From Sindora glabra (Eukaryota > Streptophyta > Magnoliopsida > Fabales > Fabaceae): DNA of 64,000 nucleotides. A program made the position numbers and the translations under genes. Below, piece after piece: positions 48,124 to 61,100 of the stretch. Under the pieces are notes generated by a model. It was not told where the DNA came from, did not search any database, and worked only from the letters and a program-made list of their open reading frames with translations. Numbering within the stretch: the stretch's first letter is position 1; the number at the start of each line of letters is the position of its first letter. The stretch lies in the NCBI GenBank assembly GCA_020226215.1, contig CM035232.1:12560316-12624315 (forward strand). The letters are read 5' to 3'.

Positions 48124-48379
48124 TAAATACATATATTTACTTGCCCGTATTTTTACACAAACGCGCTCACACCTAACTATGCTTATATATGCATTTCTCT
48201 CTCATTAATGATCACTTTTACCCATAGTTGCTCCCACAAATTTAAGAGCATGGCCAACTTGCACGTCGTAAGGGCCGTGGCAATCTCCATTGCGTAGGGT
48301 TGTTTGGGCCAGCGGTTCCGCCCTCAAATGCCATCATGCTCCGCCACTTAAGAGTGTTAGTGGCCGACACATAAATCTT

Positions 48380-50380
48380 GGAATGAACCATGTTTGCAAA
48401 TGAGTAAACTAAGAAAAGTGTCTACAAAAATTGAAAAATCTTTTGGAATGGAGAAAAAATTAGACAGAGAAGCACCACAAGTACAGAATGAAATATTTAA
48501 AACAATGGGAAAGAGATTAAAAGAGAAAGAGATAACCAATAATTACAAGGCAATTATTAAGATGTATTATTTTACGACATACTAGTAGTTTTAAATTATT
48601 ATATTTTATTCAACTTGTATAATATTATATAAATTAAAAATTTTAAATTAGTAAATTTAGTAGTGTACTATAATAATAATAATGAATGGAAATCCCTGCT
48701 CCGTTACCATTCAAATGCGATTTTATTATGTAGATTTACATTGTTGATGCGAAGAGGAAGAGAACAGCTTATTGCGGGGAGACAAAAAGGAAAAATGAAA
48801 GTGAGCATATGTGGAGAGTTAAGGCGTGATCAAATTTTGTTGGTCCTTTTCTATGTCTTTTGCCCAACTTCATTTTAATTGCGAGAATGCCATTAATGAG
48901 ATTGCTACTCTGTGTCCCTTTGGGTTGTTTAGAAACTGGATCATGGAAGAACATCTCATTTTCTTAACACACATTTTATGTTATAGTTTTAAAAATCTAG
49001 TTCCACGAAACACATATTTAAATAAATTATTTTTAAAAAAAAATTGAAACCAAAATCTACTTTTAAAAAAGATTAACCAAACATATTTTAAGAATATCCC
49101 ACTAATGTTGCGATTCTTATGTTCGAATGGAGTGACAATGAGAATATAAATAGAAAAATGTATGAAATGATTATTTAATAATTGTATTTAGTGTCATTAA
49201 TAATAAAATTTTTCTTTTTTATTTTTATGTTTGATACAACAAAATGTATAAAAATAAAATAGAAGAAAAGTTGTTAACGAGAACGATCCTCCTAACAAAA
49301 GATAATATGTGATATGTAGAAAAATAACAAAATATTCAAAATCATCATATTCAAAAATATGATGAAAAACAAAAAAAAATTATATTTAAAAATATATTAT
49401 TAAATTAATAATTAACAAACCATTTTTAGTGTAAAATATAAAAATTTTAATTTAATAAATTTTATTTAAAATTAAATAATTATTTGTGATAAATAATTTT
49501 TACAAATAATGCAGAAAAATAAATTTTAAATTCTTTTGTTCAAACTATAATTATCAAAATATTCTTATTATGAAAATATTAAACATCAGAAAAATATTGA
49601 ATTATATGGAAGATGTAAATCACAATGATGTAAAAAAGTTATCTCATGATATATTTATGGAATGACCTATTTCATTATTTTGTTATAAAAAAAAGATTAC
49701 ATCATTTTTGCTATATATGTTTAAATATGATTAATTCCATTATTTTTATTATAGAACGAAAACTTCAACATTCAATAAAATACTCATTCGCATTGGCACA
49801 TTATAATTCTTTACTACCTATTAAACAAAATATTTACTTATTTTTTTATTATTCTTATTTCATTTTAACATGTCAAATACAACATAAAGTATATGTATTT
49901 AGGATTGGAAGTAAAATATGTCAGATTTAATTTAAAAATTAAAAAATTAATTTGATTTGATTTATAAACTTGCAATATGTTTAAAATTCAACCTAAGCTA
50001 CTTCATACTAAGATTTTTAAAGTTTGGTTGGGTTTGTTTGTCTATATAATTTATTAATAATTAATAAATATTTTTAAAAAATACTATTAAAAATAAAATT
50101 AAGTTGATTTGAGTTGAGTTTTAATATATTAAGCATAACGAATTTTAAAGTTTGAAGTTCAGTTCATAACTTGATAAAAATTGATAAACATTATAGATTT
50201 TAACATATTCAAAACTTAACTCAAGTTTTATTTGATTCTAAAATAATAATAATAATAATAATAATAATAATTATAGTATAATGTTATGTTATAATTTAAG
50301 CTAAAATCAACAGCATAAAAATGTGTTGGAATTTTTCATATTTTTTAAAAAACTTCTTCTAAATATTACTGTAAAATTTA
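48380..50380. other. AT-rich gene-free DNA with an (AAT)n tract
   Basis: An (AAT)n microsatellite lies at about 50242-50272. Open frames at 48394-48585, 48663-48878 and 48826-49047 overlap one another on different frames and strands without family features. Nothing else is supported. Confidence 0.5.
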
Positions 50381-50700
50381 ATATGTGTGTGTGTGTATAC
50401 ACACACAATATATGCTAGTCTAGTAGATTAATAGGTTAAACTTTTTATAATATGACATAACTTATTTATAAAAAATGGATTAAAAGTTAAGTCTAAATCT
50501 ATATTATTTTTTAAATATACTGGGTTGAATTAAGTTAAGACGTCATTTAGTTTACAAAACTAGTATAAAAAGTACAATTTTATAATAAATAGAAAATTAT
50601 CATGCTGTTTAGTTGACCATTAACTGTCAAAGTAAAGGAAATATAACTTTTTTTAAAAAAATTCTAAATATTATACATATTTATATATTATAATAAAATG

Positions 50701-50745
<45 letters not shown>

Positions 50746-50920
50746 GTTTGTGTACGCACACATAAAAAAATATGTGCAAATCTAATAGACTAATAGGTTA
50801 AATTTTAAATAATAGGATCCAACTTATTTTATAAAATAGATTAAAAGTCTAGCCCAAATCTATCGTATTTTCTAAATATATTAGGTTAGATTAAATTAAA
50901 AGGTCATTTGATTTATAGAG
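50381..50920. repeat. Direct duplication (~350-bp offset) with (TA)n and TG/CA tracts
   Basis: Blocks at 50385-50560 and 50738-50915 share GTGT..ACACACA, TAGA.TAATAGGTTAAA.TTT, TTATAAAA..GGATTAAAAGT and TTAAATTAA.A.GTCATTTG-like sequence. A (TA)n run lies between them at about 50702-50740. Confidence 0.65.
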
Positions 50921-51189
50921 AAAAATATGAAAAGTTCAAGTTTTTGAAAAATAGGATATCTTCAAGTTATTTGATTTATTACTACTAAATTAAAGAAAAT
51001 AGAACTTCTTTCTATTTCTTATAAATTATAAGAAATTGCCTACCTACACCCTTTTGTTTAAAAGAACTTTTTACATTTTTAATTGAAGAAAATATAAAAC
51101 AACCCCTCCTTAATTTATATAATGACCACATTAACCTTATATCCTTCTATTTAAAAATTATAATAAATATTTATTAATAATAAATCTAA

Positions 51190-51372
51190 TTTATTAACTA
51201 AAAATATAAATATGCTTGCTCAAATATAATTATTAATTAAATAAAATATAATTATTTTACTAAATAAAATTATACAAATAAAAACTAAAAATAATATCAT
51301 AAATATAAATTATAAATGAATCATAATAATTATTATAATAATAGAAATTTAATTCTTGGTAGAATTATATTT

Positions 51373-51453
<81 letters not shown>

Positions 51454-51905
51454 TTATTTTATTTGTTATCATTATTATTTATTACTTTAATTTCTCATTA
51501 TAAAAATAAAAGATATGTATTTTTTATCTATTTTATATAAATTTTATATAATTAATTATTTATTATATTAATTATTTAAATTATATTCCACTTTAATTAT
51601 ATTATAAATATTGATTAATATAAATATAATTTATTAACTATAAAATATAAATATGCTTATTCAAATATAATTATTAATTATATAAAAAATAATTATTTTT
51701 AAATGAAATAAGTATTGCATAAAATTATATAAAAATAAACATAATTTTATAAATATAATCATAAATATTATTATAACAATATGAATTTAATTCTTAATTG
51801 AATTATATTTATGATATATCTATTATATCATTTTACTTATTATTTTATTTTTTATTATAAAATTAAAAGTTATGTATTTCCTATCTATTTTATGTAAATT
51901 TGATA
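51190..51905. repeat. Direct duplication around a long (TA)n tract
   Basis: Blocks at about 51190-51375 and 51630-51815 share ATAAATATGCTT..TCAAATATAATTATTAATTA and GAATTTAATTCTT..T.GAATTATATTTAT. The first copy is followed by a pure (TA)n run at 51376-51450. An open frame through the run is an artefact. Confidence 0.75.
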
Positions 51906-52439
51906 GTATTAATTGTTTAACTAATATTTGAATTATATTCTATTTTAATTATATTAAGATAATTTAGGATATATATATGTTAAAGACATATTAATTTTTT
52001 TATATAAACCTATTTTCCTTTTTTATGATAAATTAGAAATAAAAATTAATAATTTAGAAAAATTATAATTGGAAAATAGATTAAAAATATAGTTTAAAGA
52101 AGATAATTAAAGACAATTTAAACCCTTTGATATTTCTTATTTTTATATTATAATTTTGAAAAGTATATTAATTATTTTGATTATAATTTCTAGAAAGTTT
52201 AGTGTGAAACCAAACAAAATATAAAAAATTAAATTTTGAGAAGTGTCAATTCCTTAAATAGCATCTAATTTGTAAAATCTTTCTCACCTTTTGTGAGATT
52301 TCTATGTTTGATTTAAATTTTTAAAAAATATTTGCTATATTTAACTCAATATTTTTTAAAATATTCTTATAGGGATGATGAGTATCCTATATTCTTATAA
52401 TATATGAATATTTAATTAATATAAAAAATTATTTTACTC

Positions 52440-52870
52440 ACCCTATCGCTTATCATGATTAACTACCACGTACTATTAGTAATCATTGTTCACTTCCACT
52501 TATCACTTGTGATTATTTACGACCATTAACCACCATCGGTGATTATCATTCATTATTGCTTGTTATCGGTTACCATTATCTACTATCTCTTATTATCATT
52601 GTCAGTAATTATAATCGATCATCACCTATCGTCGATGACCACTGTTGATTATCACACATCATTAATGAATGTCGTCAACCAATATTTATTATCAGTGATT
52701 ATTGCTAGCCACCACCCATCTTAAGTAACTACCATTTATTCTTAGTAACTATCACTTGTTTTAAATTATCATTGTCAATTATTATCTACCATAAGTGATT
52801 ATTGGTCACTGCTACTATTGCTATTACCATTTCTGCTTACCACCAATGATCACCACCGGTTATCATATAT
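52440..52870. repeat. Degenerate minisatellite of CACC/GATTATCATT-type units
   Basis: About 430 bp consist of loosely repeated ~20-bp units such as CACCATCGGTGATTATCATT, CACCTATCGTCGATGACCAC and CACCAATGATCACC. Base composition is clearly less AT-rich than the flanks. The units are too diverged to give a fixed period by eye. No coding function is supported: the open frame at 52539-52724 simply follows the repeat. Confidence 0.65.
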
Positions 52871-55440
52871 TACTAATAATTACTTAATTTTTAATAAGGA
52901 TATTTTTATGATTAATTAATATTTTAAATATATTTAAAATATATTATTATAATAATTTTAGAAATATTTTTAATTGAATTAAATATTGTTACATTTTTCT
53001 TAATTATTAATTAATTAAAAATTATTTTATAAAAAAATAGTTAGAATAACTGGTAAATTCAATTAAATTAATAAATTTTATATGCAAAATATGAAATAAA
53101 ATAATGTTAATTAAAATAAAAATATAAATTTAGTGAAATTTTAATAAAAAAAATTATTGAAATCATGAAGTATAAAATTTTGTACTAATATAACTAAGTG
53201 TGTAAGTATATGGAAGATGTTTAGGAGTAATTTTTTAAAAATGCTCTTAAAGTGCTACTTTTTCTCCTTATCAGCCCTAAACCTCAATCTCCCTTATTTT
53301 GCTTTATTTCTCAAATTCTCTCATCTCTCTCTAATAATCTCTTCCACCATTACATCAATTAAATGAGAAAAACCTCAATTCTTCTTATTTTCTTTATTTA
53401 ATCAAGGTAAAAATATTATTTTCATCAAAAATCTATTTATTTCCTCTTAGTTAATGAAGAAATTTGATATTTATTTAGTTTTGTTGGGTATTCTAACCCT
53501 TAATTCTAGAACTTATGAATTTTGATGTAACTAGAATTGAAAGATTTTCAAACTAACTTCTTAACATTCTTTTCCATACAAGTTAAGTACATAATCTAAC
53601 TAATTTATGGATTTTGTGGCTATGTGATGGTGTTGATGAAATATTTGATTATTTTGTGATTTTGCTTGAATCATGTTTATTTTGACGTGGTGAAAGTAAT
53701 AAATGATAGAGAGAGATGATATGATATGTTAAGTAAGTGTATTAATGATTATATCAAGGTTTTGTATGTAATACGTTTCTTTAAAAGGCATTTATGACTA
53801 GATGAACAATAAAATTTTCATAAAAAATTATGATTTTCATATATGAATTAGGTACACAATTGATTCTTAGGGTCTAGATGTAAATATAGGCATAGGAATC
53901 AAGAGTATAGATGTATATGTAGGATAACTAAATCGATTGTACAATAGATTCATTGACTCTAAGATTATATGCTGACTTTAAAGAGATACAACTCTCTTAT
54001 CTTATGCTTGTCTTAAATGAATTACACATTGTTGTAAAGGTAATTGAGTTTACTTTCAAGGTTTTAAATTAATATCTTATGTATATTTTAAAATATCATC
54101 AAAATAGTAAATAGAAGTAAAAAAAATTAGGATTTTGAGAAATGAACTTTTTATGTTTATCTTCTAAAAGTCATAATACTTTCAAATCTTAACCAATTTA
54201 GGAAAATAATCAGCCTATGGAAAGTTATTTGAATCTACTTTCATATAAAATTAGTTTCATAAATAATGCATTCATAATTTTTGAATTATCCATAAAATAT
54301 CAAGATCATAACTATGATGATCATACAATATACTATACTATACTCAGCCTATGTTATATTTTCATGATTTGTAATAGTCCAACATGAGGTGTTGGTCTTA
54401 AAGCATTAAAGGTAGAGTGATTTATGATAATCATAAGATACATACATGACTGGGTAATCATAAAATGAGCAATTAGATATTGAATGATATAATGCGTGTT
54501 ATAATAAATTTATTGCATTAATCCTATGCTATGAATGTATATGTATGTTGAGTGAATGTGGTGGTCATGCAAGAGAGCATGATGATGTTTTTGAGTGTGT
54601 GTGTGTGTGTGTGTATGAATGTACTATTATGCATTTTAATGTTGCCCCTTGATGTTTAACTAACTACTTTGTATTGAAATTGCATTGTAAATATGATATG
54701 TAAAGCTTGAGTTCTACTTTGTATAATATCTTGTGGATTATACCAAGAGTGTCATTGGAATTATGAAATGTGAGGGGGTGATGATGTAAATATTAGATGA
54801 AAAAATTTTTAATAATAAGATGAGTAAGGTATAAGGTTGACTTAAAAGGAATAAAGATGAAAGTGAGTGGGTAGTGTATAAAATTAGTCCAAAAGTTAAA
54901 AAGTAGATAAATGTATTATTTCTATCACTTATTGTTCTAACTGAGATGTGACTTTAAGTTCAATAATTCATGAGTATTTTATGTGACACATTGAAAATGA
55001 AATAATTATGCTTTAATCTCAATATTTGTTAGCTTTTAATTATTAATATGCTTAAATATGATATGAATTATCAAAGAAGGATAGTCTAATGAATAAGTTA
55101 TTATAAATTATTATTATTCTTATAGATTATTCACTTATTAAGATCTAGGCTCACACTTCTGTAATTTATTTTACAGGTTTCTAAGTTGAGTCTTTACATC
55201 CACCTCCTCAAAGTTAGATTCCATGAAAACTCATTGATGGTAGTATAGTAGTACAGTAGTACAAAATCTTGTATATAATATATTTTGAATCTTATTTTGT
55301 CATAGATTTAGGTATAGAAAATATTTAATTTAATTCCTTGTGAGTTATTTAGAATAACTTATTCTTATTTTGGAAGGATTATAAGCGTATATAATTTTAT
55401 TATTTTTTATAGAACCTTTAATAATCTCTAATAAATGTTC
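52871..55440. other. Gene-free AT-rich DNA, possibly part of an old LTR element
   Basis: From about 53250 the sequence has a CT-rich start followed by long intron-like DNA, a (GT)n tract at 54594-54614, and a 55140-55200 segment (AGATCTAGGCTCACACTTCT, TTATTTTACAGG) of the kind seen in non-coding parts of plant LTR retrotransposons. No reverse transcriptase, integrase or LTR pair was found, so no element is called. Confidence 0.4.
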
Positions 55441-55447
55441 TCTTTCT

Positions 55448-55460
55448 AAAGTATCATTTT

Positions 55461-55546
<86 letters not shown>

Positions 55547-55551
55547 ACTTG
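55448..55551. repeat. (TA)40 tract between inverted arms AAGTATCA / TGATACTT
   Basis: A pure TA run fills 55463-55543. AAGTATCA lies just before it and TGATACTT follows directly, so the entire 104-bp block can fold on itself as one hairpin or cruciform. Confidence 0.85.
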
Positions 55552-55649
55552 TTAAATAGGATCAAGCTAGATAATTAGGATTAGGTTGATAGAAATCAAA
55601 AAGTGCATTTTATGCCAATCAAGGTCGAATTAGAGTCATCACAAATATA

Positions 55650-56720
55650 GACCTTATTTAATAATTAATTAATTACATTAGTGATTAATTGATTGAATTA
55701 TATATTAATTATCTATTAGTTAATAATTAATTATATTAACTGATTTAATCAATTGATAGCATTAATTGTTTATATAAAGATATTTAATAAAATTAACTAT
55801 TTATTATTAACTATTTATATGTAAAATAATATAAAAGGACATATGTGCATTTTATAATTTATTTAAATATTTTTTTTACTTAAATAACATTTTTTATTAT
55901 AATATATTATTTATTATATTAATTCTTTTTTTAAAATTATATCATTATAATTTATTATATTTATTGAATTTTTTCTTTAAAAATGAATAATTATAATTTT
56001 CTTATTAAGAAATACTTATAATATTTTGATAGATACAATAATTATTATAATTTTCTATGAAATAAAATATATATAATATTTTTTATATAATTTGATGAGA
56101 AAGATATGATTATATTCATATATTTTTAAATAAATTATATTTTAAATATTTAATTTGAAACAATTAATTTTCATTTACTAAAAAAATATTCTTACTTATA
56201 ATTATAAATTTTTTTATATTTTCATCCTTGATAAATAAAAAAATAATAAAGTATCTATTTGCTAGAGAAAAATTTAATATATATAATAAATAATAAATAT
56301 TTATTTTTAAATAAAAATTAAATAAGTATAATAAAATTATAGGAAATAGATAAATATTTATTATTTATACTTATTTAATTTTTATTTAAAAATAAATATT
56401 TATTATATATATTAAATTTTTCTCTAGGAAATAGACAAATATACTTTAGTATTTTTTTATTTATCAAGGATGAAAATATAAAAAAATTTATAATTATGAA
56501 CAATAATATCTTTTTTTTTTTTACTAAATGCAAATCAATTGTTTCAAAAAGTTACTGTTCTTAACTTTTCAAAATGATTGTTTAATAGCCAATAGTTTAT
56601 TAAAGCAGTTATTTATCAAACATTCATATTTGATTGAGTTGATTAAATAATTAAAGTTATTCAAATTAGTTAAAAGTTACTAAAAAATTATTTGCTAAAC
56701 ATTTTCATAAGAATGTTATA
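55650..56720 (-). mobile_element. AT-rich non-autonomous element, copy B, containing a fold-back
   Basis: The complement of the right end (ATGTTTAGCAAATAATTTTT) matches the left end of the copy at 43410, in inverse orientation, and homology continues inward for several hundred bases. Inside, about 56179-56342 and 56350-56525 are inverted copies of each other (shared CATCCTTGATAAATAAAAAAA, CTAGAGAAAAATTTAATATA). The fold-back is absent from copy A. Confidence 0.6.
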
Positions 56721-57042
56721 TTCTTATAATTTAAATATTTGAAAATTATGTTCTCGAGAATGTTAGAATTTTCAAAAGTATTTGATTTTGCAAAATAAAT
56801 ATTATTTTAATATCAATCAAATAATTTTAGATATTTTTTATAAAATTTAATTTCTCATAAAAATTTATTTGCTTCTTGTATGAAACCAATAATTCTCGTA
56901 AAAAAATTTAGACATAAGAGGTGAAGTTTATAGATTGAGTTACCTATTTCTAAGATTCTCTACCCCATGATTTTGAATTGGATTAGGAGACATGGGTACA
57001 TTCTATCCCATCCTATTTTATCCCAACTAATGTTTTGTTTAG

Positions 57043-57850
57043 TTAAGAGTGAAATTGGATGAGAAAGGAAATAGAGGAGAAAGAATTTTTTTTGAATTGT
57101 TCAAAATTGGTGAAAACAAAAGGGAAAGAAAATAGAAGAAAAGATATTTCTTTTGTTTGAAATAAGTGAAAACTAAAAAAAAAAATTCAATTCATTTGCT
57201 TTTCGCTACTAACATTCAACTCTTTTATTTCTATTAAGCCAGCACTTACAAATTTAGGAGAACCTTCTATAGAATCAAGATGAATTTCTCCTTCAATAAC
57301 TTGGCCACCACCCTCTGAAATTGCACTTGCTGCTGCAGTAGCTTCTTCAGTAATCCATAATTCAAACACGGGTCAATTTGTAGCAAAGTCCTTGAAGTTG
57401 CAGCACCAATGCTACCAATTAAATAGAAACTTATTAAATATAAGTAAACCTATATAATAAGATGAAAAATTCTAAAGTGTCCTAAAGATTTCTAAACCTT
57501 AAATGGTATGACACAATCTCATCCATTGGATGAGATTATCAAAGACAATGGATGGGATTATGCCACATATCCACGATTTAGAAATTCTTAAGAGGTACCA
57601 TAATCTTCTCTTAAGATAGGATTCAAAAGATACTTATTAAATTTTTCATTAAAATAAAATCCATTAACGAAAAATAGAAAAATTGAATACAAAATCATTT
57701 CATTTTTGAGGAAAATTATTATGGTGAACCCATTACCTTTTTTCACCTTTATTTACTATTCTCTTTGTTTTCTCTCATTAGCCAAATAGTAAAAAATCAG
57801 ATTTTACCTCCCAATTTCCTTTCTTCTCGATTTACCCCTATTACAAACGC
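57043..57850. mobile_element. Non-autonomous element with inverted ends and a gene-like fragment inside
   Basis: The left side (GTTTAGTTAAGAGTGAAAT, GAGAAAGGAAATAGAGGAG) is mirrored on the right (complement TTTGTAATAGGGGTAAATCG, GAAGAAAGGAAATTGGGAGG). The ends resemble those of the 44.5-kb element. Inside, a minus-strand frame (57187-57369) reads TEEATAAASAISEGGGQV, IEGEIHLDSIEGSP and FVSAGLIEIKEL, with normal codon composition in an AT-rich setting. The preceding frame (about 57420-57370) continues it as GSIGAATSRTLLQIDP after a shift. I do not recognise the protein. It looks like a captured, broken exon. Confidence 0.5.
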
Positions 57851-57899
57851 AGGGTAAAAATCTCTCCGGAGACGATTTTTGGGGAAGGAAAAGATATCG

Positions 57900-58197
57900 T
57901 GTTTTGATCGGTCTCCGGTCTCCGGTCTCTCACAAGTCACAACCTTAATAAAGAAGGTTTTTACCCAATCAGTTCTAATAACATCTTTGTTCCGACTGAA
58001 CCGTGCCGCACCTGATTATCCCTAAAATTCAAACTTGCTCTGTCTTCCCTCTTCTATTAACAACGCTCACTCCCATAAAGCCATCCCTCTCATTCGCCTA
58101 AATTCTGCTCTATTCAATACCTCATTTTCACTGTCTTCTCTGCTCCCTTGTTTGTCTCCAACTCAGCCGCTAACAGCAGATCAATAAAGTTTCATCA
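57900..58197 (+). promoter_or_regulatory. Promoter-proximal region and 5' leader of the VIM/ORTHRUS gene
   Basis: Composition changes from AT-rich to mixed and CT-rich (GGTCTCCGGTCTCCGGTCTC near 57910, then CTCTGTCTTCCCTCTTC). The last ~150 bases before the ATG at 58198 look like a plant 5' untranslated region. No certain TATA box is seen. Confidence 0.4.
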
Positions 58198-61100
58198 ATG
58201 GCGTCCTCTAGCCAACTGCCCTGCGACAGCGAGGGCGCGTGTATGCTCTGCAAGGCTAAGCCTGCAGAGGAAGAGACGCTGACATGCAAAACCTGCGCCA
58301 CGCCATGGCATGTCACTTGTCTCTCGTCTAAGCCTGAGACCATGGCGGAGACGCTTCAATGGGAGTGTCCCGATTGCTCAGCTCTGCCGTCTGAGCTTCT
58401 TCCGGTGGCTGCCAGTAAGCCCGACGCCGGTGATGGCTCTAAGGACTTGGTCGCTAAGATTAGAGCCATTGAAGCTGATGCTACTCTCACAGAGATGGAG
58501 AAGGCTCGGAGACGTCAACAGTTAATGAGCGGAAAGGCTCTTTTGGAGGAAGACGAGGAGGATGAGAAGGAGACAGGTCAAAACGAAGAGAAGGAGGTGT
58601 TGGATCTTATTAGTGGGAGCCTCAATTGCTCCATCTGTATGCAGCTTCCTGAGAGACCCGTCACGGTATATTATCACTTCATCCTTACACTGTATTGGGT
58701 GAACAATACTCTATTTCTGGGCTTCAGGAAAAATTTTCTCAGATTTATCGGTTTTGACTTAGATTTTAAGCCGGAAAAGTTACCCTTAAAAATTGTTCTT
58801 GTCTAAATAACTTTAATTATTGATACATATTTTATCTTCAGTTTGTCTCCCTTTTATTTGAACGTTCTGTTTAGACTTTTTATTTTTTTTTATCAGTTTC
58901 AGATTTGTGGGTTCCTTCATCTTCAAAAATCAAAACTCTTCCTCCCTTCATCATTCTCTGGGATGATTTTTTTTTCCTTTTTTAGTTTTATTTTAAATTT
59001 GCTGAAACTGAAATGGCTGCGGCTCTAAGATACCCGTAAAAAACGTGAATCAAGGAAAACTGGGACTTCTTGGTTTCACACCCATGCTTTGCTGAGGCCT
59101 GAAATTCTTGAATTTGATTGAAACCAAAATTTATTAGGTGATTTTTATTTATTTCTAGACAGTATATATATATATATATATTCTTTGATTATGAATCTAT
59201 GTATTTATGACGCTTTCTGGTAAGATCTCCGAGCTTTTTTGTTCTTAATCATGCAATGATTTTAATAAAATATAGGGGTAATGGGAGTTACGCTCATTTG
59301 CCTTTGACCTTTCACATCAATTTTGTTTCCTTTCTTGCTTTTAATAACCGTGAAGGAAGACTGGGTTAATTTTTTTTTTACTGTATTTAATCTCATTTAT
59401 TCTTCCCTACTACCTGTTTTAAATTTTACTTATCATTTTGGTTGTATGCTGTAATGCTCTAGTCACTGGTATGCTTGATTGACGACGGCCATTTGAATTT
59501 ATCCTTTTCTTTTAGTATAATTTGTTGCCCTAAATTGGGTCATGTGGACCTACCCTGCCAACTAAGTTGTTTCTGGCTATGATGATTTCTCCACCTACTT
59601 TACTAGCAATGTGATTAATCATTAATCTGTCCCTAATATTTTGGCTGCTTTTAGAGTAATCAATAATAATACTTGTTATTCAACTTGAAGCCTTTTTTTT
59701 TAATATATATTTTCGGGTTCCATTATGATATCAATATGTTGATAGTGTATAGCTCAAATAGTTGAAAACCTTACAGAATCAGACCTTCAACTGGCTGTTC
59801 TCTTGGGCATTGCTTTTGACATACCAAGGAATATCATGACTACGTTCTCAACCTATATTGTAGTTTTATGCCTCCTTTTCCTTTCAGCTGACTATCATTG
59901 ACTGGCTTTGTTTATTGCCTTTATTTATATGGTGCCACCCCTTGCAGTTCTTCCAAGGGATCTAGCTTCTATTGTTATGTCTTAATAATGGATCTTATTG
60001 AATATTCTTCATCCAGGCTTCATGTGGACACAATTTCTGTCTGAAATGCTTTCAGAAATGGATTGGGCAAGGGAAAAACACTTGTGCCAAGTGCCGGCGC
60101 CCTATCCCTCCAAAAATGGCAAGCCAACCGCGCATCAATCTTGCACTTGTTGATGCCATTCGTAAGGCAAAATTGTCGAAGAATAGAACTGGAAGGGAAC
60201 CTTGGAAAGTTAACCACTTTTTACATAACCAAGATAGACCTGATAAGGCATATACTACAGAGAGGGCACAAAGGAATGGCAAAGCCAATGCAGCTAGTGG
60301 AAGGATTTTTGTTACTGTGCCACAGGATCATTTTGGTCCAATCCCGGCTGAAAATGATCCAGTGGAGAACCGGGGTGTGCTGGTTGGCGACTGTTGGGAT
60401 GATAGGTTAGAATGCCGGCAATGGGGTGCACACTTCCCTCATGTTAGTGGGATTGCTGGGCAATCAAATTATGGTGCCCAATCAGTTGTTCTTTCAGGAG
60501 GTTATGTCGATGATGAGGATCACGGAGAGTGGTTCCTTTACACAGGAAGGCGTGTAACAACTTTTGACCTTTTATACCAGTTTTGGGTTTAGCTTGTCTC
60601 ATGGCCATGAATTGCATCCATTTGTCCTTTACTTCATTTACTTGCCCTGTTTAACTCTGTATTTTGGGGGGTGAGCGTTCTAGTCTTGGTTGGTGCTGAT
60701 TGATTATTGTTGCTTGCTTGCAAATGCATGGGGACTGACGCTCTCCTACTGCCTCGCATGTCAATGTTGAAGTTTAACCACAGTAACAACCAAGAAATGT
60801 CCCTCATGGTTCTGTTTTCTACTATCCCCTTCCCACATATTCCATTTTAGTGTTAAAGCCTATCTTTTGTTGTTTTGCACCTTTTTTAGAATCATTGTTT
60901 ATCATCAAGAAATTAACTTTTCATTCATGTCTCCCACTGATTTTTTGAGACTTCTTTGTCATTGAATTAAAATGTCCACTCCTGCAGTGGTGGGAGGGAT
61001 CTAAGTGGCAACAAACGCGTAAACAAGACGCAATCTTTTGACCAGAAGTTTGAGAAGTACAACATGGCCCTTCAAGTTAGTTGCCTAAAAGGATATCCTG

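Noticed and set aside
48394..49047. Cluster of short overlapping frames
   Set aside because: They overlap in different frames and strands without any conserved motif or gene structure.
51316..51540. Frame with a long IYIYIY run
   Set aside because: Translation of a (TA)n microsatellite.
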